A stretch of DNA of 64,000 nt, taken from contig MCFL01000020.1 in NCBI GenBank assembly GCA_002102555.1, positions 62,001-126,000 on the forward strand, written 5' to 3'. A program made the position numbers and the translations under genes. Below are positions 1 to 10,421 of this stretch, piece after piece (position 1 is the first letter of the stretch; every line of letters starts with the position of its first letter). This DNA comes from Catenaria anguillulae PL171. Its lineage: Eukaryota; Blastocladiomycota; Blastocladiomycetes; Blastocladiales; Catenariaceae. Below the pieces are notes generated by a model. The model did no database searches and was not told where the DNA came from. It saw nothing but the letters and a program-made list of their open reading frames with translations.

Positions 1-1
1 C

Positions 2-778
2 ACATACTTTGCGCTGGTGGGAAGGATTGCATTCATGTTGCTCATGGGCCGCACGGACAACCTGGTTGCCGAGTTGAGAGACCCGGATGCCTTGGCTATG
101 CTCGGCAGCAATAAGTACTTGTCTGGCAGCGCAAGGGGAAGGGGGGAGTCTTCGGGTCACACGAGCTCCCATCATCAAAGAATTGGTGCATCTAGGGTAC
201 TATACAGGATGCTTGTTTGGCATTCTGATCTTGTCCTCACCTATTGCGTCGTCGCATTTGACTGTTTAGACAAGTGACCAGCACCTTGGCGGAGTCTTTG
301 CAATCAAGCGAGGCGACCAGCTGTTATCCACTTGGAGGGTGCATCAAGTTGCCGTGTGCTTTCAATTGGGTCCGCTCACGAACATCTTGTCAGCCGGTGC
401 AGCCATATGTGATTTTCTGACATTGGTATTGACATAGGAACTGTCTCCTTTACGGCGTGCTACGTTGGAGCCGTTCGAGACCATCAAGCAACTCACTTTT
501 CCCTTGCGGACACTTCTTTTTCGCCAAGAGTTCCTGGAATCGATTTCTGCATCAAAATCGAAAGGCGCCGCCGCTGCAAGGATATCTGGCTCATCCAATT
601 GCCGTCCCAAGAGGAGCACGAGTTGTGGACGCATCGCTTTGTCGTGTACCAAGAGTACCTGTCTGCAGTGCATCACCGATCGGGCAGTCTTGCGCACTCA
701 AAAAGCTCTCAAAATCAGCTTCAGCAACATGACCAACGGGGTGAGTCAACAAGTTTTAAGGTTTCGTCCGGTGGGTAG
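2..778 (+). CDS. Class C GPCR, 3' part only (7TM end and cytosolic tail)
   Basis: This is the 3' end of a receptor gene that begins before the window. The first codons encode the end of TM7 and the junction YFALVGRIAFML, matching FYALVGRVAFLI and YYALAGRVVVLI in the complete receptors at 57616-60874 and 1074-4388. After an intron ending near 269, the frame from 270 encodes a GGVFAIKRGDQLLSTW block that is conserved in the other receptors. A second intron ends at 439. The exon from 440 to the TAG at 776-778 ends the cytosolic module with the IWLIQLPSQEEHELW signature. The first donor (about 120-200) and the second donor (about 349) are not fixed. It is a head-to-tail neighbour of the receptor at 1074. 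Family assignment is firm; ligand and signalling partners are unknown. Confidence 0.75.
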
Positions 779-1073
779 AAAGGTTTGGATGTTGAGCGTG
801 CATATGTACGATTTGAAAGGAATGGATGGATATTAGTTGCCTGATTCTCTAGCTCGTTTCACATCGCAAGTTTTGTTCCTGTCCGCGCTTTTCTTTTCCC
901 GACAAAGTGCACAGTGTTGCATTCAAGTGCGGACGGACATCTGGGTCTGTGATCTGGGACCGTTTTCATGAGGGACGACTTTTGGCCTGACCGATGAATC
1001 AGGTGCGTCAATGTGAACGGAATGAACCCAAGATTACATGCATGGGACGGCTCAATACTCTCAGCAATTCATA
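779..1073. other. Intergenic spacer between tandem receptor genes
   Basis: About 295 bases separate the two head-to-tail class C receptor genes. No convincing coding exon is seen. It presumably holds the 3' end of the first gene and the promoter of the second. An ATG at 1038, in frame with the one at 1074, would add twelve residues to the downstream receptor. Confidence 0.5.
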
Positions 1074-4000
1074 ATGAAGTCAGCTCCTCACACATTACAA
1101 CGGATTCCCATGATGGACATCTTGCGAGCCATCACGCTCGCAGTTGCCTTCCTTCCCACCGCGTGGATCCTGATGGCTGCGGCAACACCAAACACGCTCC
1201 GAATAGGCGTCCATTTGCCCTTTGACTCGCCAGACTATGGATCTGCTGTTATTGGCATTGTCGACATGATCCGCGTGTTGCATCAAAACACAACGCTGCT
1301 CCAAGGACTAAGCCCAAATTACCGATTTCAGCTCAATTACGTTCCGACGTCTCGAAACCGCACACTGGCCCTTGCGGCCACCATCCCAGCTGTCCAAAAT
1401 GGCCAAATCCACGCCATGGCCGGGGATTACACGAGCCGTGTCACGTCACCCACGGCACTGGCCGTTGGCTCCACTTTCAAAATGTTTATGTGCTCGGGCA
1501 CTTCAACCTCCTCGGAGCTGAGCGACAAGACCGATTTCCCTCGGTTCATGCGATCCATCCCCGACGATCCACAGAATGGCCGTTCTCTTGCTGCGTTTGT
1601 GCGCAACATGGGCTGGTCCACCGTGGCCACGATTGCTTGTACTGACTCGTACGTTTCTTTTTATAAAGGTCGCGGGCGCGCACAGTTGTAAACTCAACAA
1701 GTCCCTTCCAGATACGGCACGAGCATCAGCACCGCCTTCTTTTCATACGTGCCCGACTTCAACATAACGATTGGCATGAAGCAGTTCTTTGAGCCGGAAA
1801 CAAGAGACGTGCGGTTCCAGCTGCGGGCCATCAAAGAAAGCGGGTTGCGAGTCATCATGTTGTTTGGCTTGGCGTTTGAAGCCCAGACAGTTTTGCCACA
1901 AGCATTGTACGCCTTGCTCGTTGGTTGTTCCTATTCTTTGAAACGGGAACACTCAGCGCCACGCCTCACTTGATAGGGAACTTGGAATGGTCGGGCCTGA
2001 TTATGTTTGGGTGCGTGCGCTGCAATTGCTGCTCGTGCTAGCATCTTTCTGAAACGGGTTCCTCCTACTCGTCGAAAAGATTGGAGGTGAAGGAATGCTC
2101 GACGTCTTTCTTCGTCGAGTCGAGCCAGGGCTTCTCCCCACGCTCAAAAAGGCAGCCCAAGGTCTCATGGTCAGCTATCCGAGCGTTGCCACCAACAGAT
2201 TAACGACTGTTCTCATGGACGCGTGGAACTCGGTGTATCCAAACCGACTGATTGTGCCCTATGCCATGATGTATTCTGAATGCGTTTTGGCACTCGCACG
2301 AGGACTAATCCGGGTTTGTTCTCTCAGTTTCCCCGCTTGTACAAGTGGACACTGCCATTTGACCAGCCACTCGGCATTCATGTTCATGTAGATTGCGGAC
2401 GAGTTTGGCTACGCCTCTCTTGAACGTGGAAATCACACGGCAGACCTAAGTTATTTTCTCCATCCATTCCAAGGCGTTACAGGAGACGTCTCGTTTGCGC
2501 CAAACGGCGACCGCCAAGGGTCCGCTCTTTCCTTGTTTGACTTGCACCAAGGTCGTGCTGAAGCGTGATTCTCCATTCCTTGCAGGGAGTATCTCGTCTA
2601 CAACTTTCGAGAGGGCGTGTACCGCCCTGTGTACCAAATCCTCACAAACAACACCCAAATCCAAATCGACACGCCCCAGTTTTTTGATGGCACACCAAAA
2701 ATTCCCTCGGACCGTCCCAAACCGGCAGCGCTCTTTGCCCGGTGGTCCGATTCCAGCGCGCAGATTGCGGTGGCACTCATTGCGTTGACCTCGGCCCTGA
2801 TTCTCGTGTGCTCGGCCTACATTGCCAAGTATCGCCATTCCCAAACGGTCAAGCAACTTTCGTTCAACTTTCTGATGCTCATCAGCCTCGGTTGCTTGCT
2901 TTGGATTCTGGCATGGGTACCACAGCTCGATATGCCCACACTGGCGGGGTGTATGATCCAGTCATGGATGTATCCGACGGGCATCAGTTTGATTCTGGCT
3001 TGCTCCGCTGCCAAGGTACACACATCTGTCCGCACCCTGCCCACACCTTGCATCGGCTCGTTTTCTTACTCGGTACCCTCCATGTAGGCATACCGCATCT
3101 GGAAGATTTACGACAACGCAGCACTCGGCCGCAAGAAGCGAGTCACCAATGGCGACCTACTCATTGGCGTGTCTGCCATCATGGCCATCCAATGGACCCT
3201 ACTTACCATCGGCACCGTCTACGCTCCACCAACACCCACGATCGTCGGCCTAGCCTATCCTTATGCACGCTGTGTTCCATCAGGCACACCCCTCGCCACG
3301 ACGCTTGTGACCGTGTTCCAACTCGGCTTCTTGGGCATCCTTTCGCTCACGGTCTGCTTTCTAGGGTACCAAACGCGTCACGTCTCAAAGACATTTGGCG
3401 AGTCTGTTTGGCTGTTTTATGCAGTGCAAGCCGTTGTGTTGGCGCTGTGCTGCTTGACGCCATTCCAAATGCTTGACTTTGGCGAGCAGCGGTTTGCGGC
3501 GCTGTGGATTCACCTGTTCCTCTCAGTGTATTGCGTGTGCTTTGTGTACTATGCGCTCGCGGGAAGGGTAGTGGTCCTCATCGTGTTGGACAAGCGCCAC
3601 GATACGTTTTCACGGACCATGGAGGCATTCATCAGTGCAACGGGTGCGACAATGAATGCAGGCGCCGTGTCGTCCGTCATGTCGGTCGCAAGTGCAAAGG
3701 GAAAGGTATTTACGAATTCCAATGTCCGCCGCCAGATCCAGCCATTCAGCCCAAACTGACCGATTCCTGCCGCATGACTCTGTCGCAGATGGCGGATGCG
3801 CACATGATGGGCGTCTTCCCAACAAAGCGCGGCGACCGCTTCTTCTCCACCTGGAAATCCCACAAAATCTCGGTTTGCCTGCGCCAAGGCCTCGTGTCCA
3901 TCTCGCCTCACGACCTCAACAACCCATCCGCCGCCTCCTTTACCAACGAATCATTCCTTCGCTTTCACCCAGACATTTGCGTTGCCCAAGTACCCGGCCT

Positions 4001-4388
4001 GCGCAATTGCATTCGCCTGTGCCAAATCAACTCGTCCAAAAACTGGATTGTGCAGCTCGGCAGCGACGCCGAGCACCAGCACTGGACTTCTAGCATGCAG
4101 GCCAAGCTCGAGACGGCGAGTATCAAGCGTGATTTGCAAGAGGTGGACGAGATGTTTGCCGCGGCACGCCGGATCAGTGGCACTCCGGCCTCGGGACAAC
4201 AGCAACAGTCGGCGGGCGGGGCAACGGCTACGGGTGGGGCAGGTGGCGGGCATCACGATCCATCGGGGCCGGGAACGAGTAGCGCTTTTGGTGTGGGCAA
4301 ACGAGTGGGTTCGCATTCGCCACATGTATCGAATGTGAGGGGGTCTGGTTCTTCGGCGTCGCCTGGTGGTGGGAATAAAGAACCATGA
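1074..4388 (+). CDS. Class C (glutamate/GABA-B-like) GPCR with periplasmic-binding-like ectodomain
   Basis: Predicted 937-residue receptor of eight exons: 1074-1648, 1712-1906, 1977-2010, 2080-2313, 2392-2519, 2586-3015, 3088-3705, 3789-4388 (2814 nt, in frame throughout). An N-terminal hydrophobic segment is a likely signal peptide. The extracellular part (about residues 45-450) resembles the ANF-receptor/periplasmic-binding type I fold that binds ligands in class C receptors. Seven hydrophobic segments follow (7TM_3-like), including FLMLISLGCLLWI and a TM7 end at YYALAGRVVVLI. The cytosolic tail has a conserved module (GVFPTKRGDRFFSTW ... NWIVQLGSDAEHQHW), then a Q/G/S-rich end. It probably acts at the plasma membrane as a small-molecule receptor; the ligand is unknown. 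The start at 1074 places the signal peptide well; 1038 is an in-frame alternative. Confidence 0.85.
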
Positions 4389-4737
4389 TGGTGAAAAGTG
4401 AGCTTTGTGGCACCATTGTTTGATAAGTTAGCTCTCTGAATGTTGTAGTATTCACATCTTTCAGCCTTCATTCCACATGTACCATTCCGACGGAAGGAAA
4501 ATCCGGCCCTTGCCGCATCTGCACAGCGATAAATGAAGAGGAGAAGTGCATCGACAAATGACATTGGGGTAAGGATTCAACAACAAAATTGCAAGCGCTT
4601 GCATATGAATATACACAAAGAGCGCACCGCCTCCAGTCGGCCGAGCAATGGAGAAGAAAAGAAGAAAAGACAAGGGTAAAGAGTCATGGAATAATCAAGT
4701 GAAGTAATCGACGATGAAGAAAGAAAAATGGTCGCAG
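4389..4737. other. Convergent intergenic region
   Basis: About 350 bases lie between the end of the plus-strand receptor and the end of the minus-strand AT-hook gene. They should contain the two 3' UTRs. No conserved coding exon, RNA gene or repeat was recognised. Confidence 0.5.
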
Positions 4738-7010
4738 TTAATTGGCTGTCGCTTCAGTACGTTCTGTCGAACCAGAGGCGACACCCGTGAGCTGCACTGA
4801 ACTGGATAGAGCCTCTGCCGACAGGCCAGCGTCTGACCCCTGACCATCCGCCACCTTTTGCTCCCCGCGCCGTGGCCGTCCTCTCCCTCTCGCACCTGCT
4901 CGAGGACCCCGTGACTCGGCTCCTACGGTGGTTGCCTCTGGCCTACGCCCTCCAAGGCGCCGCACGCCTCTACTACCCCTTACCGGGGCAGTTGCCAATG
5001 AATCCGCATTCAATGAACTCGTAACGGCTGTTGCAACCGTTGCCGCCTCTTTAACTGGACTCAACCCCCTGCTCGGGGTCCGTATCCCTTTTCCCGACAA
5101 CGGCAGAGTTGGCGGCGGCACAACGACCTCGACGTGATCCGGCGAAATGCGCACCAAGTTGGGCGATAATGATCTGGGTGACCTGACCGGCAGCGACGAG
5201 GCCGAGACCGCAGGCGTCGAGGCAGTGTTGGCTATGGCCATGGGCGTTGGTGACAGTGACCGTGCTTGCTTGCGCCGAATTGCGCCGCGCGTTGGTCGTA
5301 CAGGTACTGTGATGGGCGACGTTGTGGATGCGCGGCCTGGTCCAGTCGGAATCGAGGGGCTTGGTGACCGGCGTCGTTTTGGGCGGGCCGATGTGGCTGA
5401 CAGTGGTGAGAGAAGTGCAGAAGTTGTATGAGGAAGAGGAGCCGGTGGCGGTGGCGACGGCGGCGCTTGGCCCAATACACGCTTGAAGAAGAGCAGGTCG
5501 GCGTCGAATTCGGCGGGCTCGAGAGTCGTAACGAGGTCCCATGGATTGAGTATCTGAGGCCAACGACAACAACGTGCGACAGAGTCAGCGAGTGTGAAAT
5601 ATGGCGGCCAGGCACAGCAGAGAGGGAATACATATGCATTTGCCGAAACTCCTCGAGCTCCTGGTACGGCGTGCGAACACGCCGACCAAATATGAAACCC
5701 AATCCGCTCCCTACTCCAGCGAGTTGAAATCCGCCGCCATTGGCTGCCGGTACATGCGAAGATACGCCGTTGATGACGACCGGTTGGACGCCAACCCGCC
5801 GAGTCGTCTGCGGTTCTGCTTCGCCATCGAGCTGCAAGTTGCGCTTGGCCCGTTTCTTTGCCCCTGCAGTCACAGACGCCCTTGGCCGCGCACGCTTTCC
5901 GGTGCTCTTGGCTTTGGCTCCGACGCTGTCCTCGGAAACTGACGAGTCGACATCCGAAGCGGCGCTTGTTGCTTCTGGGCTGAGGGCAGCAAGTTGCTCG
6001 TCGTCCAAATCGCTCAGGTCGCTGAGATCCGATTCGCCCAACGGAAGCATGCCGGAATTGGATTTACTCTGGGCTGCAGGCTGGAGGCAGGACGGCGAGC
6101 GGGGCTTGAGCGCACTTGCTGGCGTGGGATCGCAGGTCGGGGAGGAGGGTGGCTGAACAATGAGTGTGGGTGGTTTGGGTGCAAGTGGGTCGGCAGCATG
6201 ATCAATTGGTGAGCGAGGGGCATCACGGTGAACCTCGGCCATGATGACGTCGCCGTCATTGTCGAGCGTTTCGTCGTGCCAAGTGCGGCTTGGTGGCGTT
6301 AGCCTGGAGGGGGCATCGAGGATGAATTCGGCAGGTGGTGGTGGTGGATTGGGATCTTGAAGACGTTGGGCGACATGGGTATGACCGGGGCTCGGCGCCG
6401 ACATGGCTTCGGCGTCACCGTCCTCGGCCACGCTTGAACGTGTTAGCACCGTCACAGGTTGTGGTGAGGGGTCGGTGTGAACGAAACCCAAGCTGGACGC
6501 TGCTGCTGGCTGACATTGCACACCAGCGCTTCGAACTGCGATCCCAACACCACCATCGTCGTCTCCACGACTCCCTGCGCCGTCGGGCACGCTTGCACCC
6601 TGTGCAACCGTAACCGCCATCGGCACACTTGTGTAGGGGTCTGTCAACGCCACATCGACAACGGACGTCGTCGTGTTAAGCACCGGAGGCACTGCTACAG
6701 GTACTGTCGATTTATCTGAACCCCGGGCCACGCCCACGCCCACAGCGTCTGCCGTGCCAACAACGAGCGGCGACGGAACCAAGGGGGACACGGTGGACGA
6801 TGACGACACGGAAGACGATCCACTCTCGGAGCCGCTCCCACTTGCACTCGCATTCCCGCTCCCTTGGCCGCTGGAACCTTGCGATGGGCCAAACACTACC
6901 TTGAACCGCGGGCGTTTCCTTGGCGGCGGCGCACTTGTTGACCCGGCAGCACTGGCGGATAATCCAAGGGACGATGCGCTGGAACTTGCGCTACGATCAA
7001 AATGTTGCAT
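4738..7010 (-). CDS. Ser/Pro/Ala-rich protein with an AT-hook-like motif; function unknown
   Basis: Two-exon gene: 7010-5616 and 5553-4738, about 736 residues. The 62-nt intron runs from a GTGCCT donor to a CCTCAG acceptor and restores the frame across MYSLSA/ILNPWDLVTTLEP. The N-terminus has a basic PRKRPRFKVVF segment, which may be a nuclear localisation signal. The middle is low complexity, with an acidic LSDLSDLDDEQ stretch followed by KKRAKR. Near the C-terminus (about residue 688) is GRGRPRRGE, which matches the R-G-R-P core of AT-hook DNA-binding motifs. These traits suggest a nuclear, DNA- or chromatin-associated protein. The most conserved-looking part is around PYQELEEFRQMHM and the following exon junction, which I do not recognise. 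It lies 133 bases downstream of Nar1 on the same strand. Confidence 0.6.
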
Positions 7011-7143
7011 TGTGGATTTCTCGTATTTGATTGTGTTATGGTGGCTATGAGCACAGTCAATTGTGGAGGATACATGGATGGTACAGTTACAATAACAAGA
7101 GAGTGAGAGTGAATCGATGGGACGCGTCTGCTTTCTCGACTCT

Positions 7144-8838
7144 TCACCACACGGTGCTCAATCCAATCGTCTGCTCCACTGCCCGATAACCAGTCCTCAG
7201 CATGCCCTTGACCTTGTCCTGACCCATCCTCGCCACCATTTCACCTATGACCTCCCTGACCACTGCGTTTTCGTGCGCCCACTCTTCAGTCACGTCATCC
7301 CCATCTCCATCCCCATCCCGATACTTCTCTTCGACCTGGGCGACCCACTCCTTGGGAAGCACCGAATAGCTTGGCGGCGGCATCTGCCCGCCACCATTCA
7401 CGCACCCGGACGGACACGCCATGATCTCCACGTAATGGTACGCCGGGTCGCCCGGCGCAGCATGCCCTTGGCGCAACTTGCGAAGCGCATTTTGGATATT
7501 CTTAAACCCGTAAACGGTGGCGAGGCGAAGCTCCTGCAGTGCGTGTGCAGAATCGTCGGTCAAGGAGGTGGTGGCGGTGGCGGGACGGCGAACAATGTAC
7601 TCGACCACATCTGCGCTGCGGCCTCTTGTCACGGTGACACACTCGGCCCTTGTTGTTGGGCACGTGAGATCCAGGCCGCCCATCAAGGACCGGGCGCCAG
7701 CGACCATCAAGTGCTCCAAGTACCCGCCCGAGCTCGACCCAGGCGTGCCGACCAACTTCTTGTTGCTTGCATCCATCTTCCACCACTTGCCCAAGTCGCA
7801 CGCTTCGGGAAACTCGACAAACCCGCCGCTTGGTACCCCTTTACCCTCGACGCTCCCAAACAAGACATCCAGCTCGGTGGTTGCCAGCACACAATCCACA
7901 TCCCTAGTACCCAAAATCTCGTCGTAAAAGTCCTGCCTGCTGGCCTCGAGCTTCTTGTCGTAGCACGGCATGACGGCCACATGAAATGCGCGCTGCAAAT
8001 GTGGCGACGAGCGCACAAGCGACCCGGAAATCTGCTGCGGGGATTTGGTGTTTGAGATGAGCGGCAGGACATATGGCTGCGTCTTTTCGGCATAGCAGAT
8101 CCACCCAGGACATGCTGACGCAAGCATGGGCAAGGCATGGTTGGAAAAATCTAGGGCAGCGTCGGATGCCGAAGTCGAGGCAGTGAGTGCGCGGCGGCCA
8201 CGGATGCGTTTCTTTGGCTGCGTTTCGTCAACCGCCGCAGGCGATTCGACTTGTTGCTTGACACTTGGTGGGAACCGCTGCACATGCGTCTTGACCCGCT
8301 CGACAAACTCGGCCGTCGCCTCCATCAACGCCACGTCCCGAGCAAACGCCACATCCACCACCTCTGCGGCACCCAACACATGCTTTGCAAACCAAACGAC
8401 ACGCCGGGCCACACCCATGAGCGGCAAATTGTACTTTGCGGCCAAACTGGCGAGCGATTGCCTCGACACGGACACAATCAGCGGCCGAGCATCGTCTTGG
8501 CTGCCTTGGCTGGCAGACTTGTTGATGTGCTCGAGGACCTGCAAGTGCGACTGGGCGGTAATCAAGACCGTCTCTGCCGAAGTGACACAGCCCGAGCACG
8601 CCAAGCAGTCGTTGAGCGAGATGGTGGCTGTTTCCGTGATTTGCGTCGATGATGAAGGTGCGGCAGAGGGGTCGTCCAGTGTCACTTGGTACACGGCGCC
8701 CGTGGCCTCGTCTTGGGTCAAGGCGGTTGTGGCCGAGTCGTTGGATTTTGGGATTTCAACGGGCTTGATGCATGCTTGCGAGGGGGCAATGTAGTCGTTG
8801 AGGTCGGTCAGCTGGAGCGCGGTGGAGAATGTGGACAT
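7144..8838 (-). CDS. NAR1: Cytosolic Fe-S cluster assembly factor Nar1 (iron-only hydrogenase-like)
   Basis: Single-exon gene of 564 residues. Nar1 works in the cytosolic iron-sulfur assembly (CIA) pathway, passing Fe-S clusters to cytosolic and nuclear proteins. The start at 8838 gives MSTFSTALQLTDLNDYIAPS followed by CIKP, the typical family N-terminus; the open frame extends upstream to 9018 but that part looks non-coding. N-terminal cluster ligands are visible at C23 and in CLACSGC (C78, C81, C84). Hydrogenase-type C-terminal ligands lie in the ACPGWICYAEK segment, in MPCYDKKLEASR and in ACPSGCVNGGGQ. Length and cysteine layout match the family (roughly 450-600 residues). No truncation is seen. 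A linker rich in K/R (QPKKRIRGRR) between the two lobes looks like a lineage-specific insertion. Confidence 0.95.
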   Translation of the reverse strand: MSTFSTALQLTDLNDYIAPSQACIKPVEIPKSNDSATTALTQDEATGAVYQVTLDDPSAAPSSSTQITETATISLNDCLACSGCVTSAETVLITAQSHLQVLEHINKSASQGSQDDARPLIVSVSRQSLASLAAKYNLPLMGVARRVVWFAKHVLGAAEVVDVAFARDVALMEATAEFVERVKTHVQRFPPSVKQQVESPAAVDETQPKKRIRGRRALTASTSASDAALDFSNHALPMLASACPGWICYAEKTQPYVLPLISNTKSPQQISGSLVRSSPHLQRAFHVAVMPCYDKKLEASRQDFYDEILGTRDVDCVLATTELDVLFGSVEGKGVPSGGFVEFPEACDLGKWWKMDASNKKLVGTPGSSSGGYLEHLMVAGARSLMGGLDLTCPTTRAECVTVTRGRSADVVEYIVRRPATATTSLTDDSAHALQELRLATVYGFKNIQNALRKLRQGHAAPGDPAYHYVEIMACPSGCVNGGGQMPPPSYSVLPKEWVAQVEEKYRDGDGDGDDVTEEWAHENAVVREVIGEMVARMGQDKVKGMLRTGYRAVEQTIGLSTVW

Positions 8839-9179
8839 GGCTGCTGCAGGTATACTAGTCTTTGAATTGACGTTGTTGAATGGCATCGAGTGGTGCGAAT
8901 GTATTGAATGCGAAATCGCTTCCGTCATCATGTCCGAAAACGAAACAATGAAAGAAATGGTGACAAATGGCCGCATTTTGGATCGACAAATTCTTCGCTC
9001 GATCGGCGGACCATGCAACCACGAGGCAGGCTGTTGTCCAAGTCATGTCCAGTTGCGAAAATGGACGAGGGAAAGAGTTAATGATACATGTACATAGCTC
9101 AATTGGACTGAAATCAACCACTCGACGCTGCAACGCTAAAGAATCGATGTCATTCCATCTCTGCCAGCCATGCAATCAT
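8839..9179. other. Intergenic region upstream of Nar1
   Basis: About 340 bases between the Nar1 start and the recognisable 3' end of the decayed ankyrin-family copy. It should contain the Nar1 promoter. No conserved exon or RNA gene was recognised. Confidence 0.45.
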
Positions 9180-10397
9180 CAAAAAACGTCGCTCTTGCTT
9201 GAACATCGTCTTGAGAATGTGCACATTAATCGGACTCTCTCATAGGGCCCACCATTGATTCGCAGACGTGGATTGCACACTTGAGGAATGTTTGCCCACC
9301 ACAAAAGCAACGAGTCGGTGTGGCTGCCTTCAGTAAACCCGTGGCGCGCACTATAGGGCGATGAGAAGGCGGACATGAAATGTGCCTTGGGAGCCTGACC
9401 ATGTGCAAAAATCAGTCTAGTGCTTGCTGCGTGACTGCATTTTGCAATGTCGATTGGGACTCAGGCATCCCACAAGGCTTGCAAGGTGCGGACACTGTCC
9501 CAATGAGATTTGCCCGCCGTGCCTTTCTTGAATAAGTGTTCAGTTGGAAATGACAAAATGTCGACATGATGGCGTACAGCGGGAGCCAGCCACCACTCGA
9601 GCGCTTCCGCCGAATATTCAGCATGGCATAAGTACACTTGCAGGTCAGTGTCGTCGATGCTGTCGAGTACCTTTTTCTTCCACCAATCCAAGACAGAAAT
9701 GTAGCATGAGTGCGGCGCCTCTTGCACACAGCCTGAAAACGCCATGACTCGCAGCGACTCGCGTGAAACCGTAGAATGGGCACATAACCTGTCGAGGACG
9801 TCAGTGTTGCTTGCCAATTCAAAGTATTGAGACATCATGGCTTAGTCGAGTCCATACTGCTTCAATCGCAGCCAGTGCAACACTTGTAGATCCCCGTCCT
9901 TGCCAGCGCTCATGTACAGATCCAGCGAGTGAGCATAGTTGGCATTGAACGTTGGGTCATCCACCTCAATAACCCTGATGCGCACGCCAAGCGAGCATGA
10001 CTCGAAGCAAGTCTACATCGTTGAGTTTGGTGGCCGTATCAAAGTCGACGTGTGGGAGATGAATGAGAGCGGCTTTGGTGAGCAGCGGGGTGACCAAGCG
10101 AGGCAGTGCATTGAGCGGTTGCAAAATTGATGCTTCCTTGCAGTTTACTTTTTTCTCGCAGCTCCTCGTTGATTTGGTGGCAGATCGGAGGACGAGCGTC
10201 GAGACCGATTCAGCGACTCGGCAGGCAAGCCGAGTTCGCCTAGTCCGATTCATGTCCGTTACCAACTTCAATGGCAGGTGCAGTGCACTTGGTTTGTATT
10301 GATATCTGTCCGGGAGCGTGGAATACTTTTCGTGATGCGACTGAAAATGCACACTGATCGGTAGAGATACATTACAGGCCAGTTCAATATTTGTCAA
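9180..10397 (-). pseudogene. Decayed copy of the Trp-rich ankyrin-like gene family
   Basis: Minus-strand fragments of the neighbouring family appear in several frames. An N-terminal piece (10397-9966) carries LQPLNALPRLVTPLLTKAAL and HLPHVDFDTATKLNDVDLL, then stops. A C-terminal piece (9838-9461) carries a VLDWWKKK unit, AEALEWWL and the LQALWDA motif. A last piece (about 9376-9180) carries SLLLWWANIPQVC. Their order matches the gene at 10422-12617, but the central repeats are missing and frames are broken. This is a deleted, frameshifted duplicate at the end of the tandem array. No intact product is expected. Confidence 0.8.
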
Positions 10398-10421
10398 TGC
10401 ACAGACTTGGGCAACAATAAC

